NCBI GenBank assembly: GCA_034620365.1
Contig: JAQGEQ010000318.1
Coordinates: 405,570-469,569 of the forward strand
From: Pegea sp. RAD2-039
Lineage: Eukaryota; Chordata; Thaliacea; Salpida; Salpidae
Length of the DNA stretch: 64,000 bases
Direction of reading: 5' to 3'
Of this stretch, positions 12,401 through 24,792 are shown piece after piece. A program made the translations under genes and the position numbers. Position 1 is the first letter of the stretch. The number at the start of each line of letters is the position of its first letter. The notes beneath the pieces are model-generated. The model was given only the letters and a program-made list of their open reading frames with translations. It had not been told where the DNA came from and did no database searches.

Positions 12401-12453
12401 TTTATATAACATCAGCAGTTGGTAGATTTTCTAAACTTGTTAAATACATCAAA
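9411..12453 (+). other. Unit 2 upstream block
   Basis: Full-length version of the shared upstream block, starting at the ggtcagcattt junction that follows both spacer types. It includes the phrase gagtttctatgaggctata near 9515, the LINE relic, the GC-rich element near 11781 and TATA-like sequence. An AT-rich ORF at 12145-12387 parallels one upstream of gene 1 and starts on a non-ATG codon. I see no supported gene. Confidence 0.65.
11113..11325 (+). mobile_element. Decayed LINE fragment, unit 2
   Basis: Same reverse-transcriptase C-terminal remnant as in unit 1. It reads SFKTKATIYRAFVSCTLSYV then SKTWTLSKA in one frame, with stops on both sides. Confidence 0.6.
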
Positions 12454-14247
12454 ATGGTAGATAGATTAAATAGCAAAGTTGTTTTCGATTCAATTATGCC
12501 ACCTACAGATGATAAAAGGTTAGTAGAATTTTGTGTCTTCACTTAAAATTGTTCGCTAAGTACTTACTTTAAATTCACTTTTTATTTAAAATAAACACAG
12601 ATTAGAAAATTATTTATGTTGCATCTAAAAAGATTAATAACTTAAATTTTATTAATTTTAACTTGTAATTATTATATTTCTAACTTGTTTTAGAGTTATT
12701 ATAATAGTATTATAGTGTTACTCAATCATTTAAAAGAATTTAAATTTTATTGTTTTATTTATTTATAAATTTAAGAACTGAATTAAGTATTTTTGATTTT
12801 AATTATTCACTTTTTTATTTTTATCAAACTTGTTTCTAATTCTTTATTTTTAATTTGATACTAAAGTAAATTATACTTTTGATAATTTTAGAGATGAAGT
12901 TTCGGAAGTTGATAATTGTACAAATCTTCATCAACTTAAACTGAATGATTCTTCTGAAGATTCTCAGGTTCATGATAAGGCTTGCATCTCAATTGAAAGT
13001 AAGCAAAGACAACTTGATATTCGGCAGGTAAGATTATTTAATTAAATACTTTTCACTTCAACCACTGACATATGACGTCACAGGTGATCTACATCATTGA
13101 TGGATCTTATAGATTTGATGAGATATCTTTGGAAAGTCAAAAGTTCCGTTTGTCTGAAACAGATGTTTGGTTTAAACTTCCGAAGATATGTCTTTCAAGA
13201 ACTGAGAGATCTGTTGTCATCAACGGTTTCATTTATATGTTAAAGTGGAATGGTGATTTGGAAAGGTTAGAAGCATGAAGCAAATGATGACATCATCATT
13301 GCAAACTAAATATGACGTCATCATATTTCTAGATACAACCCAATTTTAAATGAGTGGAAGGAGTGCAAAAGTTTAGACGATAAATTGCGTATGCCGAAAA
13401 TGGAAGTTGTTCAAAATGAATTGTATCTTTTTAAAAATCAGAATGGAAAAGATTTGATGAAGTGAGTGATGAAATGACAATTCAACCAAAACTTTATATT
13501 CCAAAAACTCTTTTGTTATTTCCAGATACGATCCGATCACTGATGAATGGACGCAAAGAGCTTCATTAAATAGATATCGTGAATTTTTCGGTTGTGCTGT
13601 CTTCAACCGGATGTTGTATGTTGTCGGTGGTAACAACGATTTGTATAACCCAGTTTCTTGTGTGGAGAAATATGATCCACAGAGGGACGAATGGAGTTCT
13701 GTAAAATCGATGTTGACACCTCGAAGTTATCTAGGTTACTTAGCTGATGACGTCACGATGACGTTTTGATCTTATGATGATAACTAATTCTAAAATCATT
13801 AAAGATGTAGTCACGCTTGGCAACTATATCTACGCCATTGGTGGTTATAATGAAGAAGATGAAGTTTTAAAGACTGTTGAAAGATACGATGTCCTCAATG
13901 ATAATTGGGAGTTTGTAGCAAGTATGAAATATGCGAGAGGATTCCCAAAAGCTGTTGTCTTTAATAAGAAGATTTATGTTTTTGGTAAAACTTTTCTTAT
14001 GTTTCGAATTGAAAAACTTTTTAATAAAATGTTTATGATGTTTACAATAATTTGCATAATTGTGATGAACTTGTTGATTGTTTCAGGAGGTTTTTCTGGA
14101 AGAGATGATGTTGTTAAAATTGTCGAATGTTACAATGAAGTAACAAATGAATGGAAAGAAGTTGCAAGAACGAATGAATGGATTGATCAAGTAGTAGTCA
14201 GCTATCAACCATGTGTACCTGACATATGTGTAAATTTCCCATTTTAA
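12454..14247 (+). CDS. Gene 2: Kelch-only derivative lacking BTB and BACK, 353 aa
   Basis: Seven exons: 12454-12518, 12892-13027, 13084-13265, 13333-13461, 13526-13734, 13805-13984, 14087-14247. The total is 354 codons with all phases intact. Exon 2 is a fusion: the start of the ancestral exon 2 (through SEDSQVHD) joins directly to the end of ancestral exon 6 (KACISIESKQRQLDIRQ). About 1.05 kb encoding BTB, BACK and four introns is gone, and the frame is kept. Residues 68-350 give six Kelch blades. Without BTB it should not bind CUL3 as a KLHL adaptor. It could act as a decoy, a dimer-free binder, or be a decaying copy. Loops include SRTER (shared with gene 6), NNDLYNPVS and GFSGRDDVVKI. Intron 10 equivalent (13985-14086) is 102 bp with no stop. 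Confidence 0.85.
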
Positions 14248-16100
14248 TAAATAAATTTTACTAGTAGATTGCTGTGAAGTTTATTTTCAGTATAAAGTTG
14301 CTTTTGAGGTCGTGTTTATTTTCAAAAACAACTGATGCTGATGTTTTTATGATTTTATTTTTCGTTGATTCATTTGAAACATTTAGTAGAATTGATTTAT
14401 TATTGAAAGATGTTGAACCAACTTAGTAAAACGTGTTGATGTCGTTTATTTCAGAAGATCATTATCCTCTACTGACTTTAGGAAAGTTTGAAAATCTTCC
14501 TTTGATCATATTTTTAGAGTTTGAGATGTTGATGATTCTATTTCAAAGTTCTTAAGAGTAATATCAGCCAGGGTTTACACAGTTTAGGTGATGCTAGAGA
14601 ATTTTGTTTTGAAGTTATTCTTCATTTAAGAAGTTTGAATATTTTCTTTAGTTTGATATTTCAAAGTTTCTTTTAGTTACAATAGCATATGAGGCTTACT
14701 AAGCTTGGATCTCATTTATCAAGTCTTCTTTTTAAGAGGTTAACTTTTAAACAAGTCCTTATTTTCAGCATGTATCTTGGTACTTGGTAAATCTAAACTA
14801 CTTTTACTTGGTTTATTTATCATTTTATATTCTTTACACAACTACGTAAAAAAACTGAAAAAACCAGTAGCCTATTTTTGGCATTTTTCATCTAACACAG
14901 AAGATTAAATGCTTATTTCGTCATGCAGTATTTGAAATGACTCCATGCTTCACAGTAAATGTAATATACTCGTGATAATTACTTATCATTAATGCTATCT
15001 AAGCATATATCATTAGTGATAGATGTATTAGGATCTTTCTGTAATATGTCAGTATCAATTATAAAGTATAACATATAAGCTTATTCAAATAATATAATAA
15101 ATATGGCCACAATTTCCGATTAGTAATATTTATATAAACGTAATTAAGACTTCTAAAATAAAAATATTTGAATAAGTTAAGTGTTTATTAGTAGTAAGTT
15201 TTGATTGTTTTTAATCAAACATGAAATTAAACGCAAGCAGGTTATTGATTAGCTTTCAAAGTGAGTAAAAAATGGTTTGTTTACGATGCTAGGAAAAGAA
15301 ATTCTTTTATGATTATTGAAGTGAAACCATTGATTTTGCTCAATGTCATGATATTTGCATCGCATATGTCTTCTTGATCTTCTTTTTCTCCATCACTTGG
15401 TTAACATTTCTTTGAGATTAGGCAATCTGCAAGTTCTTTATTGTTTCTAAGCTAATCAAGTTGTAAAGTGACAAATAGTAGTCACAAAATCAGAATCATA
15501 AAATCAGAAATAACAAATTTATTAATTTGTGAATTGTTTTTAATATTCTACGTAAAAGAAGGTAATTTATTTGTTGCAATTCTTGTAAAATCAAATGTTA
15601 TGAAACGGCATCATACAAATTCAAGAAATGGAATAAAAACAGCTAAAAAAAACTGCAAATGAGAAAATATTGACAATTTTCTTTTACAGAAGACTTGTTT
15701 CAAGTCAAACTTGATTTTAATCACAAATAGATTAGATATATTTTTTCATCACTACAAAATTCTTTCAGTTTAAATGAACATTGATGTCAAATAGCAACTA
15801 AACAAAACATCTAATTTAATAAATTTCGTATTATTGATTATTACACTGATGTTTAAGAAGTTAAAACATACTATTTATTCATTTCAATCATACTTCAATC
15901 TAACTTTGTTATTTACCCTTTTAGTAAAACAAAATTTTATACAATTAATATATCAACGATTATGTATCTAAAAACATTTGAAATTTTAAAATCTAGTATC
16001 AACTTTATGTTAAATTAATGTTTTTAAACATTCATTTTGTTGATATATTTTAGTTTATTTTTTCGATTTAATATATTTAGTTAATATATATATATAATTT
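14248..16100. other. Spacer B of unit 2
   Basis: After the shared 3' UTR-like tail, the sequence from about 14328 is unrelated to spacer A. Minus-strand fragments read like protein: a 27-codon ORF at 14740-14823 (INKPSKSSLDLPSTKIHAEN) and, near 14490-14580, LADITLKNFEIESSTSQ followed by a stop. They look like remains of a gene, family unknown. A + ORF at 15468-15662 starts at GTG and is weak. The spacer ends in an AT microsatellite just before 16100. Confidence 0.5.
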
Positions 16101-19100
16101 GGTCAGCATTGGCAGTCATTAAACGTTTAAATTCAATTAATATTTTTACAATATTACATTTTAGCAAGAACTGAATTTGATTTTCAGAATTGTCTTGTAA
16201 GAGTTTCTATGAGGCTATAAAGTATTCAGGAATTGTGCAAAAATGAAAGTCCCATGGTCGTATATGTTTGCAGCTGTAACTTTTTCAAATATTATCAGAG
16301 ATTTATAGTAGTGAGTGCATATTCTAGAAGCATAAAGTTTGAAAGGTGGTAATTACTTCAGTTTTTTTATGTCAAAGCTTCGTATTCGAAAGCTGATGAA
16401 AGCATTACATTAAGCAAGTTTAGTTTAATAAGCTCATATCAATGTAAGATGGTTTACTAAATTCTTTGATAAAGAAAATAAGAATTTTGAAAAAAGAATA
16501 TAGAAACTATCACAATGATTATCTAGGTTAAAATTCAATTAATTGTCTAAAGTTGTTTTATTTTCACAAATATTTCTCTTTGTTTAATAGATTAGTGGTT
16601 AGATTTACCTCCACAGTTTATAAAACCTAATATTTGACTATATTAAATTTTCAAGTCATTTTAGTGTAACCAACCATTATCCTTATAATAATAATGAAAG
16701 TTTTAGAAAAGTAATATTTTTTACTTTTTATATAATTTATCGTATTTGGGTCATAAGATAAGATTTTAAAGAAATAATAATGAAATCAAAATAAAATATT
16801 TGGAAAGTAGTTAGAAAAGATTCTTGTTGAAGTAGTTAATAATCAATTCTAAACTAAACTGAGTTTTTTAAAGACGTTTCAGTGTTCACTTTCAGTAAAA
16901 GTTTAATTTTGACATTTGTATTTAGGAAATATTTATGTAAGTTATTGTTATATAACATTTCAGTTTAAACAAAACTGACAAATAATTTCAAAACTTTTAT
17001 TAATTCATGCTTTTACAACCCACATTTTTGTAAATAATGAAATTTTAAAGTTAAGAAATCATTATTACCAAACAACTATACAATATATTAAGTTTCAGTT
17101 GATCTAAGAATCATTTTTCTATCATTGTTCATTATTAAATGTTGACCAGAATGTTGATCTTAAAACAGCCGAAAATTGAAAAAAATAAACTTCAAGAATT
17201 TTTAAATAAATGTTTTTACTACTAATTAGATGGAATAACAACGAACTAGAGAAAAGTTAAATCAGTTGTATATAAAAATGTGGTTAATAAAATTAAGATT
17301 GATTCCAACTTTGTCGTCAAAGATACAAAATATTTATACTTGATTAAGAGTAATGTTTCCTATCGAACGCTGAAGTTATCTTTCCAAACTATGGATGAAT
17401 AAGTTGTTTCAAAAAAAGGTGTAATAGTAAACCATGAAAGAAAATTTTTATTTATTGATCTCGAATTTACTTTTTATATCATAAACATCTATATAATAGA
17501 CTTCTATTGTAAATTCAATAAATATATATAGTTGAATTTCAATAGAGAAAGTATCAATTTCTTTCCATCTACATAGCTTACAAAGTTCAGCAGAAATTCT
17601 TTCAGTTGTTTAATAATTAATTTTCAGAGTTTTCATTACATTTTAAAATAAGTATAATAAAATAAATGTTTGACTTAATTGCTGTAACTAATAAAAGATA
17701 ATCCCTTTAATAATCTCTTCAGCGACTTTTCATCAGCCACCTCATGATAGCATCATGAAGCTTATTTTGGCTAACCAATAACATCATTTATATCAATAGA
17801 AGCCGAAATCAGCATCTGCATCAGTAGGACACCTGATACATTTAATTTGGTATAATACAAAGCTATTTTTTAAAACCAAGGCGACCATCTATAGAGCGTT
17901 TGTCTCTTGTACGCTATCGTACGTTAGCAAAAGATGGACCTTGTCGAAAGCTAATGAAATTAAAATAAATACTTTCTGTTTTCGATTTTCTTGTTTCTGT
18001 CAAAATAAATTTTAACGTGACAGCAAAAGATCTCAAACTAGAAAGTTTTGAAGCAAACTAATCTGCCAACAATGTAGTTCATGCTAACATCAAAGGGTTC
18101 ACATGCTCTACTACTTTTACTATTAATTTCAGAAAGGTCTTAAACAAATTATTTATTCTAGTTACTATATAATGTTAATTATGAAAATGATTTTTCGATT
18201 TCTTTCAACAAGTTAGAGAAAATAAAAATATTTTTCTAATTTTCTAGATTGATTTATTTTTGAAATTATTTTGTAGCGTTTTACGTTTTTCTAATTTCGA
18301 ATTATTCTAACTTTTCCTGATGAGTCTTCTTATATGCTTTTAACAAATGTTAATATTATTTATTATTATTTAACATATATTGTAATTATTCATTTATAGA
18401 TTTACAAAATTCAACTTATACTACTTTTATTTATAACTACCTATAATATAATTGTAAAATATTTTGCCGCCGACGTAAATGGTTTTCATCATTCGTTTTC
18501 AGATTACTGTCATCTGCTAATTAACTACTTGTAGCTAGCGTCTATCATTCTTGTAGTTGTCATTATTGTTAGTTGTCTTCTTATTACTTTGAATAAATCT
18601 CTTTATAAGAATTATCTTTACTTTCATTGAAAGATTTATCATCGTTTTGTTTATCTACTATTTTTTTAATTTTTGGAAAACATTTTTAATTAATCTTTTT
18701 CTAAATTTTTCTTTTTATATCAAACTTTTTTAATTTATTTTAGTGAAATATTTTTCTTTTAATTTTAATGATGCTACTTGATTGAAATATTTTTATAATT
18801 TATCTCATTTTCTTATGATTTTATTATTTTGTCTTTGATTTTAACTAACTTAAACTTGGTAGTTTATGATTATAATAATTACTTTCTATCAAAATATGTT
18901 TGGCTTTTTACTGTTACAAGTTCTAAAAAATTTATTTTAAAAGTTTTAAAAAAATTGCTAATATTTAATTCAAATACTTTTTTTCTTTTGAGATTATTTA
19001 TTATTTATTTTAGATTATTTATCGGATATTTCGATTTATTTTGAAGTTTTAAAATTAAACTGTTTATATAAATCAACTAATTCATTTATATAACATCAAC

Positions 19101-19137
19101 AGTTGGTAGATTTTCTAAATTTGTTAATTTCATCAAA
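16101..19137 (+). other. Unit 3 upstream block
   Basis: Full-length upstream block entered from spacer B. It carries the LINE relic, the GC-rich element near 18464 and the TATA-like pair. An ORF at 18829-19044 is AT-rich and starts on a non-ATG codon. I see no supported gene. Confidence 0.65.
17799..18015 (+). mobile_element. Decayed LINE fragment, unit 3
   Basis: Equivalent remnant. In this copy the text after WTLSKA matches units 4, 5 and 8 (TLSKANEIK) rather than units 1, 2 and 6 (TLSKAKEIK), a marker for which upstream blocks are most related. Confidence 0.6.
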
Positions 19138-21971
19138 ATGGTAGATAGATCAAATAGCATAGTTGTTTTCGATTCAATTATGCCACCTACAGATGATAAA
19201 AGGTTAGTAGAATTTTGTTTCTTCACTTAAAATTGTTCGCTAAGTAAACTTACTTTAAATTCACTTTTTATTTAAAATAAAAACAGATTAGAAAATTATT
19301 TATGTTGCATCTAAAAAGATTAATAACTTAAATTTTATTAATTTTAACTTGTAATTATTATATTTCTAACTTGTTTTAGAGTTATTATAATGTTACTCAA
19401 TCATTTAAAAGAATTTAAATTTTATTGTTTTATTTATTTATAAATTTAAGAACTGAATTAAGTATTTTTGATTTTAATTATTCACTTTTTTTATTTTATC
19501 AAACTTGTTTCTAATCCTTTATTTTTAATTTGATACTAAAGTAAATTATACTTTTAATAATTTTAGAGATGAAGTTTCGGAAGTTGATAATTGTACAAAT
19601 CTTCATCAACTTAAACTGAATGACTCTTCTGAAGATTCTCAGATTCATGATGTTAGCATCAAAGTGAAATTAAATGAATTTGAAAGAAGTTTCAATTGTG
19701 ACAAACGTATATTAGTTGCTGCTTCACCTTATTTTGAAGCAATGTTTCGTGGTAAGTTAGATTCAAGATTCAACTTCAATTGTGAAAATAACTGAATATA
19801 CAAAAAACTATTTGAATTTATTAAGGTGGTGGATTTAAAGAATCATATTCTCGTGAAGTTACCTTAAATGAGGTAGACCCAAATGTATTCTCTGATCTTC
19901 TAGGATACATTTCCTCAAAAAAAATACAAATCAATGAAGAAAACGTTGAGAAACTGATGATTGCAGATTCCATATTTCAAATAAATGGTTTAGAGAAGTT
20001 ATGTAGCAAGTAAGCTAGTTTTATAATTCAGTTTCTTTCAATAGTTTTTGTAATTATACTTTATCAATTACAGCTTTTTGGAAAGTCAAATAGAGATTTC
20101 CAACTGCTTCGAATTTGCAACATTTACTGAGAATTATGGATTTTTGGAGCTTTCAACGAAAATAGGAAAATTTATTGGAAAAAACTTTATAGAAGTAAGA
20201 AAATAGAGAAATGATATTTTCTTGGCTAAAACATTTTAAGTAGAAAGATTTTTTCTACTTCATCAAACTTAAATATTTATGAAATATTTACTTGCTTCGT
20301 TATTTCTACTGATTTTGTTCTTTTCATATTTAATAAGAAAAAGTTTTTGATTGATCTCATGATATTTACCAGATTTCAAAAAGTGATGAATTCAAATTAC
20401 AACCAGATTCTGTAATTTCTAAAATAATTTCAAAAGATGAGCTTCATGTGATTTGTGAATCCCAAGTATTCAATGCTCTTTTAGATTGGATCAAATATGA
20501 TTTAACTTCAAGAAAACATTGTTTAAATAAGTTAATTAAGAACGTAAGTATCTAGAAACTATAAAGTTGTAGACTTGTCAGTATAAAATTGTGATTTCTC
20601 TAGGTACGATGCCATCTGATAAATCCAAATTTCATTTCGATGAAATTAGAAAATTGTGAATTGATTAAAGATACTTGTTATGAATATCTCAGCCAGGTCC
20701 TCGATGACCTTAAAGCTTTCATCCCAATTGAAAGTAAGCCAAGACAACTTGATATTCGGCAGGTAAGATTATTTAATTAAATACTTTTCACTTCAACCAC
20801 TGACATATGACGTCACAGGTGATCTACATCGTTGATATATTCAATAGATCTGATGACAAATCTTTGGAAAGTCAAAAGTTCCGTTTGTCTGAAACAGATG
20901 TTTGGTTTAAACTTCCGAAGATATGTCTTCGAAATATTTCAATATCTGTTGTCATCAACGGTTTCATTTATATGTTAAAGTGGAATGGTGATTTGGAAAG
21001 GTTAGAAGCATGAAGCAAATGATGACATCATCATTGCAAACTAAATATGACGTCATCACATTTCTAGATTCAACCCAATTTTAAATGAGTGGAAGAAGTG
21101 CAAAAGTTTAGACGGTCAATTGTGTTGGCCGAGATTTGGAGTTATTGAAAATGAATTGTATCTTTTTCAAGGTGGTTATAAAACTAGAATAGTAAAGTGA
21201 GTGATGAAATGACATTTCAACCAAAACTTCATTTGCCAAAAACGATTATGTTATTTCCAGATACGATCCGATCACTGATGAATGGACGCAAAGAGCTTCA
21301 TTAAATACACTTCGATACTGGTTCGGTTGTGCTGTCTTCAACCGGATGTTGTATGTTTTCGGTGGTTACGATTTGAATAACATAGTTTCTTGTGTGGAGA
21401 AATATGATCCACAGAGGGACGAATGGAGTTCTGTAAAATCGATGTTGACACCTCGAATTGATCTAGGTATTTGTTGATGACGTCACGATGACGTTTTGAT
21501 CTTATGATGGTAACTAATTTTAAAATCATTAAAGCTGTAGTCACACATGGCAACTATATCTACGCCATTGGTGGTTTGAATTACGGAGAAGGAAATTTAA
21601 AAACTGTTGAAAGATACGATGTCCTCAATGATAATTGGGAGTTTGTAGCAAGTATGAAATATGCAAGAGAAAATCCAAATGCTGTTGTATTTAATAAGAA
21701 GATTTATGTTTTTGGTAAAACTTTTCTTATGTTTAGAATTGAAAAACTTTTTAATAAAATTTTTATGATGTTTACAATAATTTGCATAATTGTAATGAGC
21801 TTGTTGATTATTTCAGGAGGTTATTGTGGAAAAGATAATAAAATTGTCGAATGTTACAATGAAGTAACAAATGAATGGAAAGAAGTTGCAAGAACGAAAG
21901 AATGGATTTATAAAGTCATAGTCAGTTATCAACCATGTGTACCTGACATATGTGAAAATTTCCCATTTTAA
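19138..21971 (+). CDS. Gene 3: BTB-BACK-Kelch protein (KLHL-like), 578 aa
   Basis: Eleven exons: 19138-19202, 19567-19751, 19826-20009, 20074-20194, 20373-20543, 20604-20762, 20819-21000, 21068-21196, 21261-21466, 21535-21714, 21817-21971. Phases agree and no internal stop is present. The BTB exon 3 begins with an extra glycine codon (GGG rather than GG before FKES). Blade 2 reads RFNPILNEW where other copies have RYDP or RYNP. Loop cassettes: DIFNRSDDK, RNISI, NTLRYWFG (also in gene 5), LNYGEGNLK (also in genes 5 and 6), GYCGKDNKI (the shortest last-blade loop). Intron 10 (21715-21816) is 102 bp and open in frame. Confidence 0.9.
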
Positions 21972-24792
21972 TAAATAAATTTTACTAGTAGATTGCTGTG
22001 AAGTTTATTTTCAGTATAAAGTTGCTTTTGAGGTCGTGTTTATTTTCAGAAATATTTAGAATAAAATCAAAATGTTCTTTCATGAATATTTCATATTTTT
22101 TAATTTTTTGATAATATACAAAATATAAAAAAGTTTGTTAGAATTTAGAGATTTATTTTAATCATCAAATCAGATCTTTTTTGTTTGAAGTTATTTAGAA
22201 ATTGAAGTTCATTAAATTTTTAACAAATTTTTGTTTAATAAGAAACAAATTCTGTGAAATTAGAAAATTTATTAACGATACATCTTATAGTGAAGTTCTA
22301 AACAAAAGTAGGATTTGATTAATTACTAAAAGTTAACGATTTAAAGATTTGTTCATTCGTCATTTTCGACATAAACGAAAACGCATTCAGTTCTGACTAC
22401 AAAATTTTATAATAAATTGTTTAATCAAGATAAAAACAAAAAATATTTCACTTTATTCAACAAAATTTTACAACTTTTCTAAATATCTTTATAAGTATCA
22501 TTGACCTCGTCAATGATTTCATATAACATGATACCATGTTTCAAGGTTAATATGTCAAGTTAAAAATATACAAAATTTGTAAATTGTACATATTTGACTG
22601 TTCATTATAAAAATCAAATTAACACATTAAAAGGCTTTCAATGCTAAAATATTAACAAAAAATATTAAATAGTTTATTTATACTAATTATTAGCTAAAGC
22701 CGCACAGAAAAAAGCTTTTAAAATAAAGCATTTCCAAAATTATTGAAATGTTAAATCATATAAAAACTTAAACTTGCTTTTTAGATCTTTCAAAATTGGT
22801 TTGGTTCAATTATTTGAGTTAATCAGGAAATTAAAGAAGACTTTAAAATAAAAAAACAATCTTTCGGAACTAGATTGAAAAGTTTAGCTTGAAAAATTTT
22901 AACAACTAAAGCTGATAAAAATCATAATTGAAATTAATAATCTTTTTGAAAATAGTTAAAACACTTTTTCACTGTAATTTCTAAAAGTGGAACAGATACT
23001 CATGAGAAAAGTTATGTGATTTTTGAAGAGATCTTGCTGATATAAAATATTTGTTTTTGTTAAAACAATTGTTTGATTTATAAAATGTTACAAAATAAGT
23101 CTTGAAAACGCTCAAGTCACAAAGAAAACGGTTTGAAAAAGTTTAATTAAAATGCTGAATATTCTGAAGGGAATTGTCATCTATTGAGAAACCATCAAAT
23201 TATGAGTTTTAATAACTTCTGTTATTCTCATTTGACAGGTTTTCTTATCTGACTACAAATCGTCAGACTTTTGTCCAGCTGTTGATACAGAATTAATAAT
23301 TTTAAGAAATCAAATATAACAAGTTTTACTTTTACAGCTTAAATTAAAATTTCCTGATAATCATTTCAATACAAACTGTATGTCCTCTTCTTGTGCAACA
23401 AAAACTTTTTACATTTCTGCTTAATTTTTTTAAAGTAATTTTACTTACGACAAAAATTGAATATTTTGTAGAAAGACCCTTCGTGAACATATGAAGAATA
23501 ACCCATAAAATCAAAAAACGCAATTCCACTTTGCTTATGCTTATTTTCTTTCCTATTTTCAAAACACGAAAAATTGAAATTGGATATAGAGGATACAACT
23601 TTAGATTTTAATGTCTTGTTTATAAACTGATTTAATTTTAGTTGTTTACTCAATTTTCACGGGAAATAACTTTATCTTTACAAGTAATTTCATTTGAAAA
23701 CTTTTTAGTAAAAAATTAACATAAGGGTAGATATTTGAAACCGTTTAAAAAATTTAACACAAAGTTATAAACTTACTGTCTATAAATATATAATAATCCT
23801 AAACATGATAAAAGTTTAACTGGATTTAGATAACAAATTTAGAAGCAAACATTTTATCAGATCTTCATCTTTTTGTTTATCAGTAACTTCTTCTTTTGCA
23901 GGACTTTTGGTAACATTATCATCAGTTACTGAGAAAGTTTCAGGTTTTGGCGATGTCAAAAATTATAAATTAAATGATTTCAGATAAATATATTTAAATA
24001 TATATATATTGAATAGATATAGAAAGTTATAAGTTGCAAAAAATCAAGACTAATAATAATTTTATTTATGGAAATTTAATTTTTTTATACATTGTTACAA
24101 AAGCTCGATAATAAGATCAAGAAATTATAGCAAATAGACCAGATCGTCTTCTAGATCCAAAAATTATGCTTACTAATTGGTGTTGAAGTACCAAGTGGTG
24201 CAAATGTAAGTAAAAAGGTACTACTTGATATTGAAGTACCAAGTGGTGCAAATGTAAGTATACTTTTACACATTTTACACAAACAACTTTTACTGTCTGA
24301 TATCCCCCACAAACTAAGCATCGCATCTTAACCGCTTTGCTGCAATTAACTTCGTTCCACTTCATTAATCTTTAATTTTATTCACTAAAAAATAAATGAG
24401 TTAAATATTGTTACAGGGTTAAGTTTTTGAACAGATTTTAAATTTGATATTTTACAATTTACTTTTGTATTTGTTTTTACAGAAGAATTATCTATAGAAA
24501 TATCTTAAGGTAACCTAGAGGTATTTCTTGGACGATGCTAACTGCTATAATTTGCAAAGAACAAAGTTTGTCGGTGAACTTGTCAAGAAATTTCATGTTT
24601 AGTAAAAACGCTGTTTGTTAATTTACTTTTTGATAAAATTAATCTAAAACTAACTACAAAAGATTGGTCTCGACCTGTCAAAGTAACGTGGTCTGATATT
24701 CGAGTTCCTCTCTTGTTCAAATTACAGAAACGAGAACTTCGTATGTCAGTCATCAATCAAACATATCCAAAAATAAATTCAACTTACTATGT
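21972..24792. other. Spacer A of unit 3
   Basis: Same as spacer A of unit 1 but with about 0.5 kb missing at 22547, which removes the 72-codon + ORF seen at 6815-7033. Hairpin at 22498-22516. Minus ORFs at 23344-23653 and the CxxC ORF at 24117-24365 are retained. Confidence 0.5.
24117..24365 (-). CDS. Hypothetical CxxC protein with 16-aa repeats, unit 3
   Basis: An 82-codon copy of the minus-strand ORF. Differences from unit 1 are few (GGYQT for GGYET and KVYLHL for KAYLHL). The minisatellite spans 24183-24262 with 1.7 copies. Family unknown. Confidence 0.25.
   Translation of the reverse strand: MKWNEVNCSKAVKMRCLVCGGYQTVKVVCVKCVKVYLHLHHLVLQYQVVPFYLHLHHLVLQHQLVSIIFGSRRRSGLFAIIS

Noticed and set aside
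15468..15662. 64-codon + ORF in spacer B, also 38536-38730
   Set aside because: GTG start, no motif, and the end diverges by indels between the two copies.
21338..21553. Minus-strand ORFs of about 71 codons (also 29026, 36676, 44215) antisense to exon 9 and intron 9
   Set aside because: Pure antisense shadows of the Kelch exons, with no splice or start signals of their own.
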